Part shown: positions 31,681-41,373 of the stretch, piece by piece
Layout of the letters: every line of letters begins with the position of its first letter
Position numbering within the stretch: position 1 is the first letter of the stretch
From: Acidobacteriota bacterium
GTDB taxonomy: Bacteria; Acidobacteriota; Terriglobia; 20CM-2-55-15
NCBI GenBank assembly: GCA_022821145.1
Contig: JAJEEE010000067.1
Span: 47,167-111,166 of the forward strand
Length of the DNA stretch: 64,000 bases
Direction of reading: 5' to 3'
The notes under the pieces: generated by a model
The model's input: only the letters and a program-made list of their open reading frames with translations
Database searches by the model: none
What the model was told of the DNA's origin: nothing
Program-made: the position numbers and the translations under genes

Positions 31681-32406
31681 TCATTGAGGGGAACCATACC
31701 AATGACTCGATCTGTAGCACTCGGCTGCAGACGGTGTCCGCAGGAAATCGATCCGATGGGCAGCCCCCAAAATGAAATCGCAGGCGTCGCGCGTCCGTTG
31801 AAACGCTTCGATGACTTCGGATTCTGTTTCTGCATCCATCAAGTGATCCGCGCATATTTGTGTCACGACGGAGAACACGTCCAACTGAGCCGTGGGGATA
31901 CGGACCGTGCGAAGAACGTTTCTCAAGCCGTTGTCGCTGGCCGCATCGTGTGGATGGTCGGTCATGACATGTTCAGCAAATTCCGCGCGCGGACGTAGTT
32001 GCGCGTGAAAGACTGGGTGTCGGCCAGCCTGATCGTCGAAGTCGTAATGCGCGCCGTACACGTGTTCGAGGCGCCCCGATTTAGACCGAAAATAGGCCAC
32101 TTGTGTTGCGAAGTCGTTTGTTTTTAGAGGCGTAGATTTGAAATCCGGCCCCTCAAAACTCAATCTCCCCTTTACGACTATGAATAGGTTCGGGGGCCGG
32201 TTCGGTCGTTCCGGCACGTGGAAGACAACGGGTCCGACGTCGAGTTTGACGATGTGTTGGGCCGTGTCGTCGTCGTCAATCACAAAAATCTGGTCAGGTT
32301 GTATCGGCCTGACCGTGCTGGCCGAATCCATTTGCCTCAAACCATATACCGCGTTGTTCCAGGCGGTTACGACATGCTTCCGGACTCGCAAAGCATTTCG
32401 ATTCAT
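31681..32406 (-). CDS. Unknown protein, last gene of the phosphorelay/methylase cluster
   Basis: A 241-residue protein that I do not recognise. It is mostly soluble, with no signal peptide, membrane helix or obvious zinc motif. Residues about 35-75 (IQPDQIFVIDDDDTAQHIVK, LDVGPVVFHVPERPN) look like beta strands. Later there is HVYGAHYDFDDQAGRHPVFHAQLRPRAEFA, with several His and Asp residues, and a helical C-terminus (AETESEVIEAFQRTRDACDFILGAAHRIDF). It begins 15 bp after the receiver-domain gene, so it belongs to the same transcript. It may be the effector or a specificity subunit of that system, but no activity can be assigned. Confidence 0.7.
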   Translation of the reverse strand: MNRNALRVRKHVVTAWNNAVYGLRQMDSASTVRPIQPDQIFVIDDDDTAQHIVKLDVGPVVFHVPERPNRPPNLFIVVKGRLSFEGPDFKSTPLKTNDFATQVAYFRSKSGRLEHVYGAHYDFDDQAGRHPVFHAQLRPRAEFAEHVMTDHPHDAASDNGLRNVLRTVRIPTAQLDVFSVVTQICADHLMDAETESEVIEAFQRTRDACDFILGAAHRIDFLRTPSAAECYRSSHWYGSPQ

Positions 32407-32421
32407 GGCTGATTCTGTGAA

Positions 32422-33522
32422 TCAAAACCCGAGGATGGGCGACCATTCATCATAGAAGTCTCTTTCAACGCGGCTGAGTTGCGCGCCGGAGGGTATCCAA
32501 CTGCTGGATGAAACCGAACAATCGCCGCGCTCGCAAACAGGCCGCATCATGAACGGGCACCAGAAGCCGCCCTTCTTGCCAAGGCACCCTGTCCGTTGGC
32601 ATTCGTGGGACTTCAATCTGCGTTGCAGCGCGGCTTCGACGATGCTGCGATTGTAGTCGCCGAACGAGTCGTATTCCTTATCGGCGATGCGTTTCGCGCG
32701 ACGGTCGAGGACGTCGTCGACGACGTCGCGCCAGAACAGAGGTACTCGGTAGCCGAAGGGCCCTCGGTATCGCGCTCTGTGGAAGAGTTTCGCCAAAGGT
32801 TTGATCTCGTCCGGCGCGGTCGCGATATACGCGCACAATACCGGGCCCGAGAGGATCGGTCCCGGGTACTTCAGGACGGCGTTCGACAGTACATGTCCCA
32901 ACACATACGTCAGAAGGCGGATTATCTTGGCGTCGTCGGGGTGCTCGGCGTCTGGCAACGAGTTTTTGAGTTGTTGGAGTAGCGCGGCGTTGGACGCGCC
33001 CAAGCGCGACATGTATGGCGCGAACTGGCTCTCCAAGCCCGGACGACCCAGGAGTGCGGCAAGGACGGCCGCCAGACTGCGCCCTTCGCGAGCAAGCTGC
33101 GGTGTTATGTCCAGAGCCTCTTGAATTTCGCGAAACCCCTTGAACGTGTCGACGATGAACGCCGCCGCTTTCGCTTCGGCGCTCGGTACCCGGAGCTCGA
33201 ACAGATTAGGGTCTCGCGGGAGTGCGGGATCGTTGGCTCGGGAAAACTCGCCAACGGGAATCGATCGGTTCTGACACCACCCGACGATCGTCGATCCGAA
33301 TAGGCCTCGCACGGACGGCGTCAGATCGTAGTCGACTATGACAAGCACCGTATGGTCGTCGACGCGGCTGTTGAAGGCGGCCAGCAACGGTCCGTCGTCG
33401 ACCGTCGGCCGCCATGTGTCCAGGCGGACTCCCGGGAGACGCGTCTTTAGGCGGCGTTGCAACCCGGTGAGGCTTTTCTTGTCGTCGTCTATGAGAAGAA
33501 TCGACGGTTGGGAGTCGTTCAT
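32422..33522 (-). CDS. Receiver-domain protein with Cys-rich C-terminus
   Basis: A 366-residue protein from ATG 33522, which overlaps the kinase stop (ATGA). Residues about 1-110 resemble a response-regulator receiver: ILLIDDDKKSLTGLQRRL supplies the acidic pocket and VLVIVDYDLTPSVRG the phospho-acceptor Asp (about Asp64). No known output domain follows. The middle is helical, and the end has Cys motifs (HECQRTGCLGKKGGFWCPFM, VCERGDC) that could bind zinc. I infer that the GHKL/histidine-kinase neighbour phosphorylates it and that the C-terminal part carries the output. The gene is in a four-gene cluster with a DNA methylase. Confidence 0.78.
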   Translation of the reverse strand: MNDSQPSILLIDDDKKSLTGLQRRLKTRLPGVRLDTWRPTVDDGPLLAAFNSRVDDHTVLVIVDYDLTPSVRGLFGSTIVGWCQNRSIPVGEFSRANDPALPRDPNLFELRVPSAEAKAAAFIVDTFKGFREIQEALDITPQLAREGRSLAAVLAALLGRPGLESQFAPYMSRLGASNAALLQQLKNSLPDAEHPDDAKIIRLLTYVLGHVLSNAVLKYPGPILSGPVLCAYIATAPDEIKPLAKLFHRARYRGPFGYRVPLFWRDVVDDVLDRRAKRIADKEYDSFGDYNRSIVEAALQRRLKSHECQRTGCLGKKGGFWCPFMMRPVCERGDCSVSSSSWIPSGAQLSRVERDFYDEWSPILGF

Positions 33523-35768
33523 GTCCGGTCCTCGGTTGGATCCATCGGGATTCGCACCCGAACGCACGTGGCAAAGTGTGCTGGTGGTGCCGTGAGCTCG
33601 ACCTTCCCGCCGAACGCCTCCACTCCCTTTCGGACGAGCGCCAGTCCCAAACCCATACCGGAGCCCAATGGATCTCCGTGCGATTCGGTAGTCGTCACGA
33701 ACGCGTCGAACACTCGCTCATACAGCACTTCGGATATGCCGACTCCCGTGTCCGAAACCTCCAGATTGTGCCAACGCCCGTCGTTCCAGGCACGAAAGGC
33801 GATCCTTCCACGCTGCGCGCTGGTCTTGGCCGTAACTGCCTTCAAGGCGTTCGAATAGAGATTGAGCGCAACGCCGTTGTAAAGCGAAACCGGTACCCGT
33901 GGTGCCATGAGATCCCGCCCGGCCGTGATTTCGACGTCGATGTTCCGCTGGTCGGCGTATTCGCCGAAGACTCGTTTCACCTGACGGAGCCGTGGACGCA
34001 CGTGATACGGTTTTTTCGGCGTCGACCGAGCTCCCTGAACGTAGCCGGACGCGTAGGTTACGAACTCACGTAGCCGTTCGATGTGACCGGCGAACGTCTT
34101 AGCTGCCTGTTCGTACTTCGGCATCCGACAGGTCAATTCGACCAAGTTGCTGTGCGTTTCCTCCAATTCCTTCAAAGCCGCGCCGAATTCGTGCGTCATG
34201 AACCCTGCGACAACGCCCAACAGGCTCATGACTTCAAGCTGCCGTTCGCGGTCCCGAGCGGTTTCTTGTTGCCCTGAGGCCATGCGCGCCGTTTGCGTCA
34301 GCATCGACACGATGCGCGCCTTGTCGGCGTCGGCAATGTCGGGGTTGGCGCGGACTTCGGCAATAGCTGCCTGTGTCTGCGCCTGGACCTCTACCTCCTG
34401 CCGTCGCCGTTCCGTTTCTTCCTCCTTCAGTTGAAGCTCGCGGTCGGCGAAAGCGATTGCCTCGACAGCACCACGGACCAGATCGCGCAAGTCCTTGAAG
34501 GATTCGTTTTCGATGAAGCCCTCACGGTCGGCGGACGCGATCAGCCCCTCTTCGCCGTGAGCAGCGTCCAACTCCTCAGTCCGGCGGCCCCTCACCCGAA
34601 CGATGCCGACCAGTTGCGCCGATTGCGGAAGACGCAGCATCCAGTTCTGGCCAGGTGCCGCCCTCACGGAAGCGTCCATGGCGAAGTGTTTTCGTGCCAA
34701 TCGCGACCGGGGGTCGCGGCGGTTCCGGGCGGCGTCGGCCTGGAGTTGGAGCCAATCATCGGACGGGTGGCCGTACGGCGGCACACGGAAGTTGCGGTCG
34801 AACACAGCTACCCCGTGGTTTTCGGTGACCCAGCTCTGCGCCCGACGCCCATCCACAGGCAAACCGGTGAAAGTTCCCTGCCGGCGGGGAAAGAAGCGGA
34901 TGTCGGCGTCTAGATTTCCGATTTGATTCGCGTAAGTATCCACGATCTTCAGATGTGGACTCCTGAACCCGCGCCGGAACACTCTGAGGTCGGCCTTGGA
35001 TCCGCGCAGTATCACTTGGGCTCTCAAAACGAACGCTTCGAGAATCTGCGCGGCTACGTCGCCGGAATCGGGGTCCACATCCCCGGTACGCACATCAAGA
35101 ACGAAGCCAGGATCGGACGCGTCGTCCACGGTATTGACGTCATCGCCCGTTCTTTCGCGGAACAGCGAACGGACGGGCGACAACATACCGATGGAGCCCG
35201 TTCTTACTGCGTTCAGGTCGAGTTGACTCGCCACAGTACGCAGCCTTCGAACGATAAGTTTCGTGCCGGTGGGCGTGGAGGCGTCGACTTCGAAGAGTTG
35301 GTACGGCACCTCGACCTTTCCCAAGTCTTCTTTTCTATCGAAGTCGGGCCAGTCGAAATCGGCCGTTAACAGTGTTCGGAGGCCACGCACAGGATCGTCG
35401 GCCACGGTTTCCAAAAGCAGCGCCCGGCCCAGGAAGCGCACGGCGAAGCGACCGATACCTTTCTCGCCCGTGATGTGACGGGAGTATTTTTCGCTCAAGG
35501 CGTTGGATGCCTTCGCGCCGGTCCCGATCCGCATCCATCGGGTCGCGAATTCGTCAAAAGTCATGCCGTGCCCGTCGTCCTCGACTACCAGGTCGGCCCG
35601 CGCGTCGTATTCGACGATGCACTCGGATGCGTCCGCGTCGTAAGCGTTCTTGATCAGCTCGACGACGGCGACCTCGGGCTGCTTGACCAGCCGTTCGCCG
35701 AGTTCTCGCAGGATCCGGCTTTCTACGGAGAAGGCCAGCTTTCCACGCTGGATCCTAGACTGGCTCAC
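33519..35768 (-). CDS. Dual-GHKL protein: Hsp90/MORC-like ATPase plus histidine kinase core
   Basis: A 749-residue protein with two GHKL folds. The N-terminal one is Hsp90/MutL/MORC-like: AVVELIKNAYDADASECIVE (N box), VVEDDGHGMTFDEF, and SRHITGEKGIGRFAVRFLG. A coiled coil follows at about 455-490 (ELQLKEEETERRRQEVEVQA). Then comes a histidine-kinase dimerisation helix, LLGVVAGFMTHEFGAALKEL, with His526, and a second GHKL domain (NLYSNALKAV, VSDTGVGISEVLYERVF, GMGLGLALVRKGVEAFGG). There is no membrane segment. It lies 10 bp after the methylase gene and overlaps the receiver gene by 4 bp. I infer a cytosolic clamp-like sensor kinase that signals to that receiver. Confidence 0.88.
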   Translation of the reverse strand: MSQSRIQRGKLAFSVESRILRELGERLVKQPEVAVVELIKNAYDADASECIVEYDARADLVVEDDGHGMTFDEFATRWMRIGTGAKASNALSEKYSRHITGEKGIGRFAVRFLGRALLLETVADDPVRGLRTLLTADFDWPDFDRKEDLGKVEVPYQLFEVDASTPTGTKLIVRRLRTVASQLDLNAVRTGSIGMLSPVRSLFRERTGDDVNTVDDASDPGFVLDVRTGDVDPDSGDVAAQILEAFVLRAQVILRGSKADLRVFRRGFRSPHLKIVDTYANQIGNLDADIRFFPRRQGTFTGLPVDGRRAQSWVTENHGVAVFDRNFRVPPYGHPSDDWLQLQADAARNRRDPRSRLARKHFAMDASVRAAPGQNWMLRLPQSAQLVGIVRVRGRRTEELDAAHGEEGLIASADREGFIENESFKDLRDLVRGAVEAIAFADRELQLKEEETERRRQEVEVQAQTQAAIAEVRANPDIADADKARIVSMLTQTARMASGQQETARDRERQLEVMSLLGVVAGFMTHEFGAALKELEETHSNLVELTCRMPKYEQAAKTFAGHIERLREFVTYASGYVQGARSTPKKPYHVRPRLRQVKRVFGEYADQRNIDVEITAGRDLMAPRVPVSLYNGVALNLYSNALKAVTAKTSAQRGRIAFRAWNDGRWHNLEVSDTGVGISEVLYERVFDAFVTTTESHGDPLGSGMGLGLALVRKGVEAFGGKVELTAPPAHFATCVRVRIPMDPTEDRT

Positions 35769-35778
35769 CGCGGCTGCC

Positions 35779-37191
35779 TCACGCGTTCGCGCCTGTGGTG
35801 CCGAATTCCTGTCGCAGCAGGGTGTTCAACTGGTTGATTTCGATCTTGTAGAAACCGTTCGAATACGCAACGACGCGGTCCCGAAGGTCGCGGCTGCGAA
35901 GGCCGGCGAGAAGTTGGGGAACTTGATCGTCGCGGACGTTGTGCACGCCGGCCACCCCGCCCACAGCACGCGCCCCGATGCCGTTGCGGACACTTTTGGG
36001 ATGTGCGTCTTTGAAACTCTGGGCGATCAGGACCTTCGGCGTACGCGGCATTCTGAACCTCCACCATTCTTTCCGTTCGAGACACGTTGCAGTCTCGTAC
36101 CAGTTGGCGGGTACAGCATTGAGGTAACCACACAGTGCGGGACTCGGATCGTTGTCGGTTCGGATCAACCAGCACTTGCGTCCCGGGTGGCGGTAATGAC
36201 GCTCAAACGTGTCTGGGTCCAGCTCCCGGACGTCGGCTGGCATGTGCCGCAAGCTCGTGACGCAGGGCACAACGTCCCGGTCAATCCGAAGACCGCTCCG
36301 GATACGTTCGCCATCCGTGAGCGTTAGCACCTTCTGCGTTCCCGGGCTTAAGCCCCGGATCGCTCGCGGTGCGTCTGCCGGGATATCCCGGCAGACTTGG
36401 TACTCGATAACACCGCTGGGGGACCTTGTCGGCGAGCGCAAGGGACGATAAAGTCCTCCGCCCCTGTCTTCGAAGAAACGCCAAGTTCCATCATTCCCGG
36501 CCTTGTCGACGATCGTGATCGAGGACGTAGTCAGGACGCCGCTAAACTTGGAGTCCGCTAAGCGAAAGACCCGAACACTCCAGTGGTGTTGCCGAATATA
36601 CCGACGCAGTGCACGCGCGGATGGTCGGGACACCCATTCGTAGGGGATGACGAGCACGCTGAGCCCGTCGTCCTTCACGGACGCGATGGCCAGGAGGAAG
36701 AAGTATTGCCATGCGTTGGCCAGACCGGACACGGACACACCGGTCCGGCGGCTCAGCACATCCGAAGCGCGCTGCCGCCAACCGCGGGGAAGGTCCTGGT
36801 TCCTCACGAACGGCGGATTGCCGATACACAGGTCGGCGTCAGCGATGTCGTCCGAGAACGCACAGCGATTGATCAGCTTCGCGTTGTTCGGCAGGGTTCT
36901 GCCCCTGTACCGTTCCTCGTCGATTTCGTATCCGACATAGTTTCCGTAATCCCCGAGCTTAGCAAAGCGTCCGTCACCGGCGCCGAAGTCGACGACCGTT
37001 TCCACAGACTCACGCAGTCGCTTGACGTGCCCCCACGCGGCGTTGACCAAGCTAGTCGGTGTATCGATCTGGCAACGGTTCAAATAGAGTGACACACGGC
37101 TCCACTCACCCCAGTCGCGCGTCAGACGCGACACCGGCCGTGCTTGCTCGATTCCGCCTATATACCTCGATGTCAAGTTTGTCGTTCCCAC
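35779..37191 (-). CDS. Eco57I-like N6-adenine DNA methyltransferase
   Basis: A 470-residue protein. SAM motif I is ETVVDFGAGDGRFAKLGDYG, and the catalytic motif IV is LCIGNPPFVRNQDLPRG (NPPF, gamma-type N6-adenine methylase). ANAWQYFFLLAIASVKDDGL, SVLVIPYEWVSRPS follows, as in Eco57I-like enzymes. The C-terminal half should be the target-recognition domain. No separate nuclease domain is visible, so it is a stand-alone methylase or a restriction enzyme without recognisable nuclease motifs. It leads the four-gene cluster. The exact start is uncertain; 37191 is a GTG and a later GTG is possible. Confidence 0.85.
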   Translation of the reverse strand: MGTTNLTSRYIGGIEQARPVSRLTRDWGEWSRVSLYLNRCQIDTPTSLVNAAWGHVKRLRESVETVVDFGAGDGRFAKLGDYGNYVGYEIDEERYRGRTLPNNAKLINRCAFSDDIADADLCIGNPPFVRNQDLPRGWRQRASDVLSRRTGVSVSGLANAWQYFFLLAIASVKDDGLSVLVIPYEWVSRPSARALRRYIRQHHWSVRVFRLADSKFSGVLTTSSITIVDKAGNDGTWRFFEDRGGGLYRPLRSPTRSPSGVIEYQVCRDIPADAPRAIRGLSPGTQKVLTLTDGERIRSGLRIDRDVVPCVTSLRHMPADVRELDPDTFERHYRHPGRKCWLIRTDNDPSPALCGYLNAVPANWYETATCLERKEWWRFRMPRTPKVLIAQSFKDAHPKSVRNGIGARAVGGVAGVHNVRDDQVPQLLAGLRSRDLRDRVVAYSNGFYKIEINQLNTLLRQEFGTTGANA

Positions 37192-37501
37192 GGTCTGCTT
37201 TGCTCTCGAGGCACCGGGCCGCGACGGCGTTTCTCGGTGCTCGATACGTTCCTAATGTGTCGACTAGCGCCGCTGTTTCGACTCTAGTTGCCGACTCGCC
37301 TTGCCATGTTCGGCTGGAACGGCTACGCCCCGATCGCCACTGGGGACAGCATACCGAATCGCGGCGCGTAGCGACAGACCGTTGCGTTCCCCTTGGCCGA
37401 CGAGCAACCCGGAGCCGGCGGCCAACCTGAAGCGGTAAAGACTAGAGTCGCACGGTCGAGTACCGACTCGGCGCATCACCTCTGGTTCTTGGTAATCCGG
37501 A
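37192..37501. other. Divergent spacer between the methylase cluster and sahR-like/ahcY genes
   Basis: About 310 bp without a supported gene. It must contain the promoter of the minus-strand methylase cluster. A minus-strand frame ending at 37264 (LAAGSGLLVGQGERNGLSLR) runs antisense to the downstream regulator and has no recognisable family, so I do not call it. No repeat, tRNA or attachment site was seen. Base composition rises from the island value toward the genome value across it. Confidence 0.35.
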
Positions 37502-37530
37502 TTGACAGATGTATCGGATATCCGTATATT
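37502..37530 (+). promoter_or_regulatory. Near-consensus sigma-70 promoter with palindromic operator in the spacer
   Basis: TTGACA at 37502-37507 and TATATT at 37525-37530 are separated by exactly 17 bp. The spacer contains the perfect palindrome CGGATATCCG (37515-37524). Transcription should begin at about 37537, directly at the GTG of the ArsR-type gene, so the message may be leaderless. An operator between -35 and -10 is the usual site for ArsR-family autorepression. I infer that the ArsR-methyltransferase binds here. Confidence 0.7.
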
Positions 37531-37537
37531 CGCGCAC

Positions 37538-38545
37538 GTGGATAACAGCTCCGTCGATGCCTTGCTGCGCTCGCTCGGTGACGCCGGCCGGCGCCAGGTC
37601 GCCCGCATACTGGCCGAAGGGGCCTTGACGGTCGGCGAGATCGCCGAGGTCCTGGGACTGCCCCAGTCGACCGTCAGCCGCCAGTTGAAGACCTTGAGGT
37701 CGACCGGACTGCTCATCGACCGCCGGGAAGGCAGCCGCGTGTTCATCGAGTTGGGCGAACCCGCCCCGAACGGGGGCGGCGGCCTGCGCGAAGTTCTCAA
37801 CGCCTGGTTGCGGGCGCAGCCGCTGCCGCCGGCCGTCGCGGCCCGCCTGCGCCGCGTCGTCGAGAACCGGAACGGCGGAACGGACGCGTTCGAAAGACTG
37901 GCGTCCCAGTGGGACGAGCTGCGGTTCGAGCACTTCGGCGGACTGTTCCACCTGGAGGCGATCGCGAGCCTGCTGCCCGCCCGGTGGCGGGTTCTCGACG
38001 TGGGGACCGGCACCGGCTATCTGCTCCCGTTTCTGGCGCGGCAATTCCGCGAGGTCGTGGCCGCCGACGCGTCCCGGTCCATGCTGGATCTGGCCCGTCA
38101 GCGCGCCGAGCGCGAGGGCCTGTCCAACGTCCGGTTCGAGGCCGGCCGACTCGAGGACCTGCCGCTCGAAGACGCTTCCATCGACTGCGCTTTCGCCGTT
38201 CTGGTGCTCCGGTTCTCGACGGACCTCGGCGGTTCGGTGGCCGAGTTGGGGCGAGTTCTCGCCCCGGGAGGGCGGCTGCTCATCGTCGACGTGACGCCGC
38301 ACTCGATGGAAGACTTCCAGCGGCGCATCGGCGACTACTCGGGCGGTCTCGACCCGAGCCGCACGACGGAAGCGCTCGAGGCGTCCGGTTTCAGCGTGTC
38401 GCGGCAGCGCGTGCTGCCGGCGACGCCGTCCGGCAACCCGGCCGCGCCGACGCGCCCGGCGCCGGACCTGTTCCTGATCACGGCGGAGCGGACGCACCCG
38501 ACGGCTTCGGCCGGGGACGTCCCGGACATCGACAACGGGCCCTAA
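37538..38545 (+). CDS. ArsR-family regulator fused to a SAM-dependent methyltransferase domain
   Basis: A 335-residue fusion if started at GTG 37538; an upstream TTG at 37502 lies inside the -35 box and is rejected. The N-terminal winged helix reads [60 protein letters not shown]. The C-terminal class I methyltransferase has [20 protein letters not shown] and [20 protein letters not shown]. It is 16 bp upstream of ahcY. ArsR-MTase proteins next to SAM-cycle genes (SahR type) sense S-adenosylhomocysteine through the methyltransferase fold. I infer that it represses its own operon when SAH is low. Confidence 0.87.
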   Translation: MDNSSVDALLRSLGDAGRRQVARILAEGALTVGEIAEVLGLPQSTVSRQLKTLRSTGLLIDRREGSRVFIELGEPAPNGGGGLREVLNAWLRAQPLPPAVAARLRRVVENRNGGTDAFERLASQWDELRFEHFGGLFHLEAIASLLPARWRVLDVGTGTGYLLPFLARQFREVVAADASRSMLDLARQRAEREGLSNVRFEAGRLEDLPLEDASIDCAFAVLVLRFSTDLGGSVAELGRVLAPGGRLLIVDVTPHSMEDFQRRIGDYSGGLDPSRTTEALEASGFSVSRQRVLPATPSGNPAAPTRPAPDLFLITAERTHPTASAGDVPDIDNGP

Positions 38546-38561
38546 TACCCAAGGAGACAGA

Positions 38562-39995
<1,434 letters not shown>

Positions 39996-40193
39996 TTCCG
40001 CCGGAATTCCGCCGCGCCGGCGCCGCCGGTCCGATGAAGGGCCGCGGCGCCGGCCGCGCGGACGCTCCTTCTTCGCCGAATCCCGTTCCATCGATCGTTG
40101 ACGCGTCGCACCGGATAATGGTACACGCCACCGAACAGGCCGAAGGCGGAGTTCGCGCGCCGCCGCCGGGTGGCTCAATTCAGGAAATATACG

Positions 40194-41366
40194 ATGCTGC
40201 AACAATCGAACGACGCAGGCCGGCCTCGATGGCACGGCTACCTTCAGTTGGCCTTGATTCTGGGGGCCATCGCCCTGGCCCTGTACTTCGCGCGGGCGCC
40301 CGACCGCGTCGAGCGCGGCGCCGTGCCCCTGTTGGGCGCGGATGGCGCGCTGCCCGCCGTGCGGGTGATTCAGCCGGCCCTGACCGATGAGGCATTGACC
40401 GTCGAGCTGACCGGTTCGGTGAACCTGGAAGAGCGGGCGCGAGTGGCGTCCGAGGTCGTAGGACGCGTCGTCTGGGTCTCGCCGAGTTTCAGCAACGGCG
40501 GCTCCATTCCCGCGAACGAAACGTTCGTCGAGATCGACCCGGCCGAGTACGAGCTGCGGGTGGAGGCGGCGGCCGCGGCCATGCAACGGGCCGAGGCCCG
40601 CGTGGGGATCGAGACGGCCCGCGGCGAGGCGGACGCGGCCGCCTTCGAGCGCGAGAATCCCGGCGTCGAGCCTTCGGAGTGGGTCCGGCGCCTGCCGGCC
40701 ATCGCCGAAGCCGAGGCCGAGCTGATGCGCGCCCAGGCCGAGCTGGCTCTGGCGGAGTTGCAGTTGGCGCGCACGAACATCTCCCTGCCCTACGACAGCC
40801 GCGTCGTCAACTCCGACGTCGAGGTTGGCGAACTGGTGGGCCCGGAGGAAATCGTCGGAGAGGCCGGCCGACTCGGGGTGGTGTATCGGGTGGAGGCGCT
40901 GCAAGTGGACGCGGCGATCGACCCGCGCGATCTCGCCTACCTGGATCCGGTCATCGGCCGTTCCGCCCGCGTGATCGGAGACACGGAGACGTGGGCCGCC
41001 GAGGTCGCGCGCGTTTCCTCGATCGTCGCGCCCACGACCCGGCTGGCCACGGTGTTCCTGAAGTTCTCGCCGGGCGCGGGCCGGGACTCGCTGCCGCGGC
41101 CGGGCGCCTTCGTCGAGGTCGAGATCGAAGGGCCGACCCACGCGGACGTGTACGTGCTCCCGGAATCGGTCGTGCAGGAAAACGAGCGCGTCTGGGTGGT
41201 CCGGGACGGCGCGCTGAGCGCGTTCGCTCCGGAGGCCGTCGGACGGACGGACCAGGGATGGGTCGTCGAGGCGTTCGATGCGGGGGACGGCGTGGTCGTG
41301 GGCACGCTGCCCGGAGCTCGCGAAGGAATGGAGGTCGCGGTGGCCGGCGCCGCGCCGTCCGAGTGA
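40194..41366 (+). CDS. RND efflux periplasmic adaptor (HlyD/MFP family)
   Basis: A 390-residue membrane-fusion protein. The ATG at 40194 follows AGGAAAT at a good distance, so it is preferred to the GTG at 40170. One N-terminal TM anchor (GYLQLALILGAIALALYFAR) precedes the barrel-hybrid domain (RVASEVVGRVVWVSPSFSNGG), a coiled-coil hairpin (about 120-200, AEAELMRAQAELALAELQLA), and the beta-barrel and membrane-proximal domains. It should link the inner-membrane RND pump encoded 8 bp downstream to an outer-membrane channel. No TolC-like gene is adjacent, so the channel is encoded elsewhere. Confidence 0.9.
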   Translation: MLQQSNDAGRPRWHGYLQLALILGAIALALYFARAPDRVERGAVPLLGADGALPAVRVIQPALTDEALTVELTGSVNLEERARVASEVVGRVVWVSPSFSNGGSIPANETFVEIDPAEYELRVEAAAAAMQRAEARVGIETARGEADAAAFERENPGVEPSEWVRRLPAIAEAEAELMRAQAELALAELQLARTNISLPYDSRVVNSDVEVGELVGPEEIVGEAGRLGVVYRVEALQVDAAIDPRDLAYLDPVIGRSARVIGDTETWAAEVARVSSIVAPTTRLATVFLKFSPGAGRDSLPRPGAFVEVEIEGPTHADVYVLPESVVQENERVWVVRDGALSAFAPEAVGRTDQGWVVEAFDAGDGVVVGTLPGAREGMEVAVAGAAPSE

Positions 41367-41373
41367 GGGAGCG

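Noticed and set aside
37264..37440. Minus-strand protein-like tail LAAGSGLLVGQGERNGLSLR
   Set aside because: No family recognised, no start, and the frame continues antisense through the ArsR-methyltransferase gene. Left as unassigned spacer.
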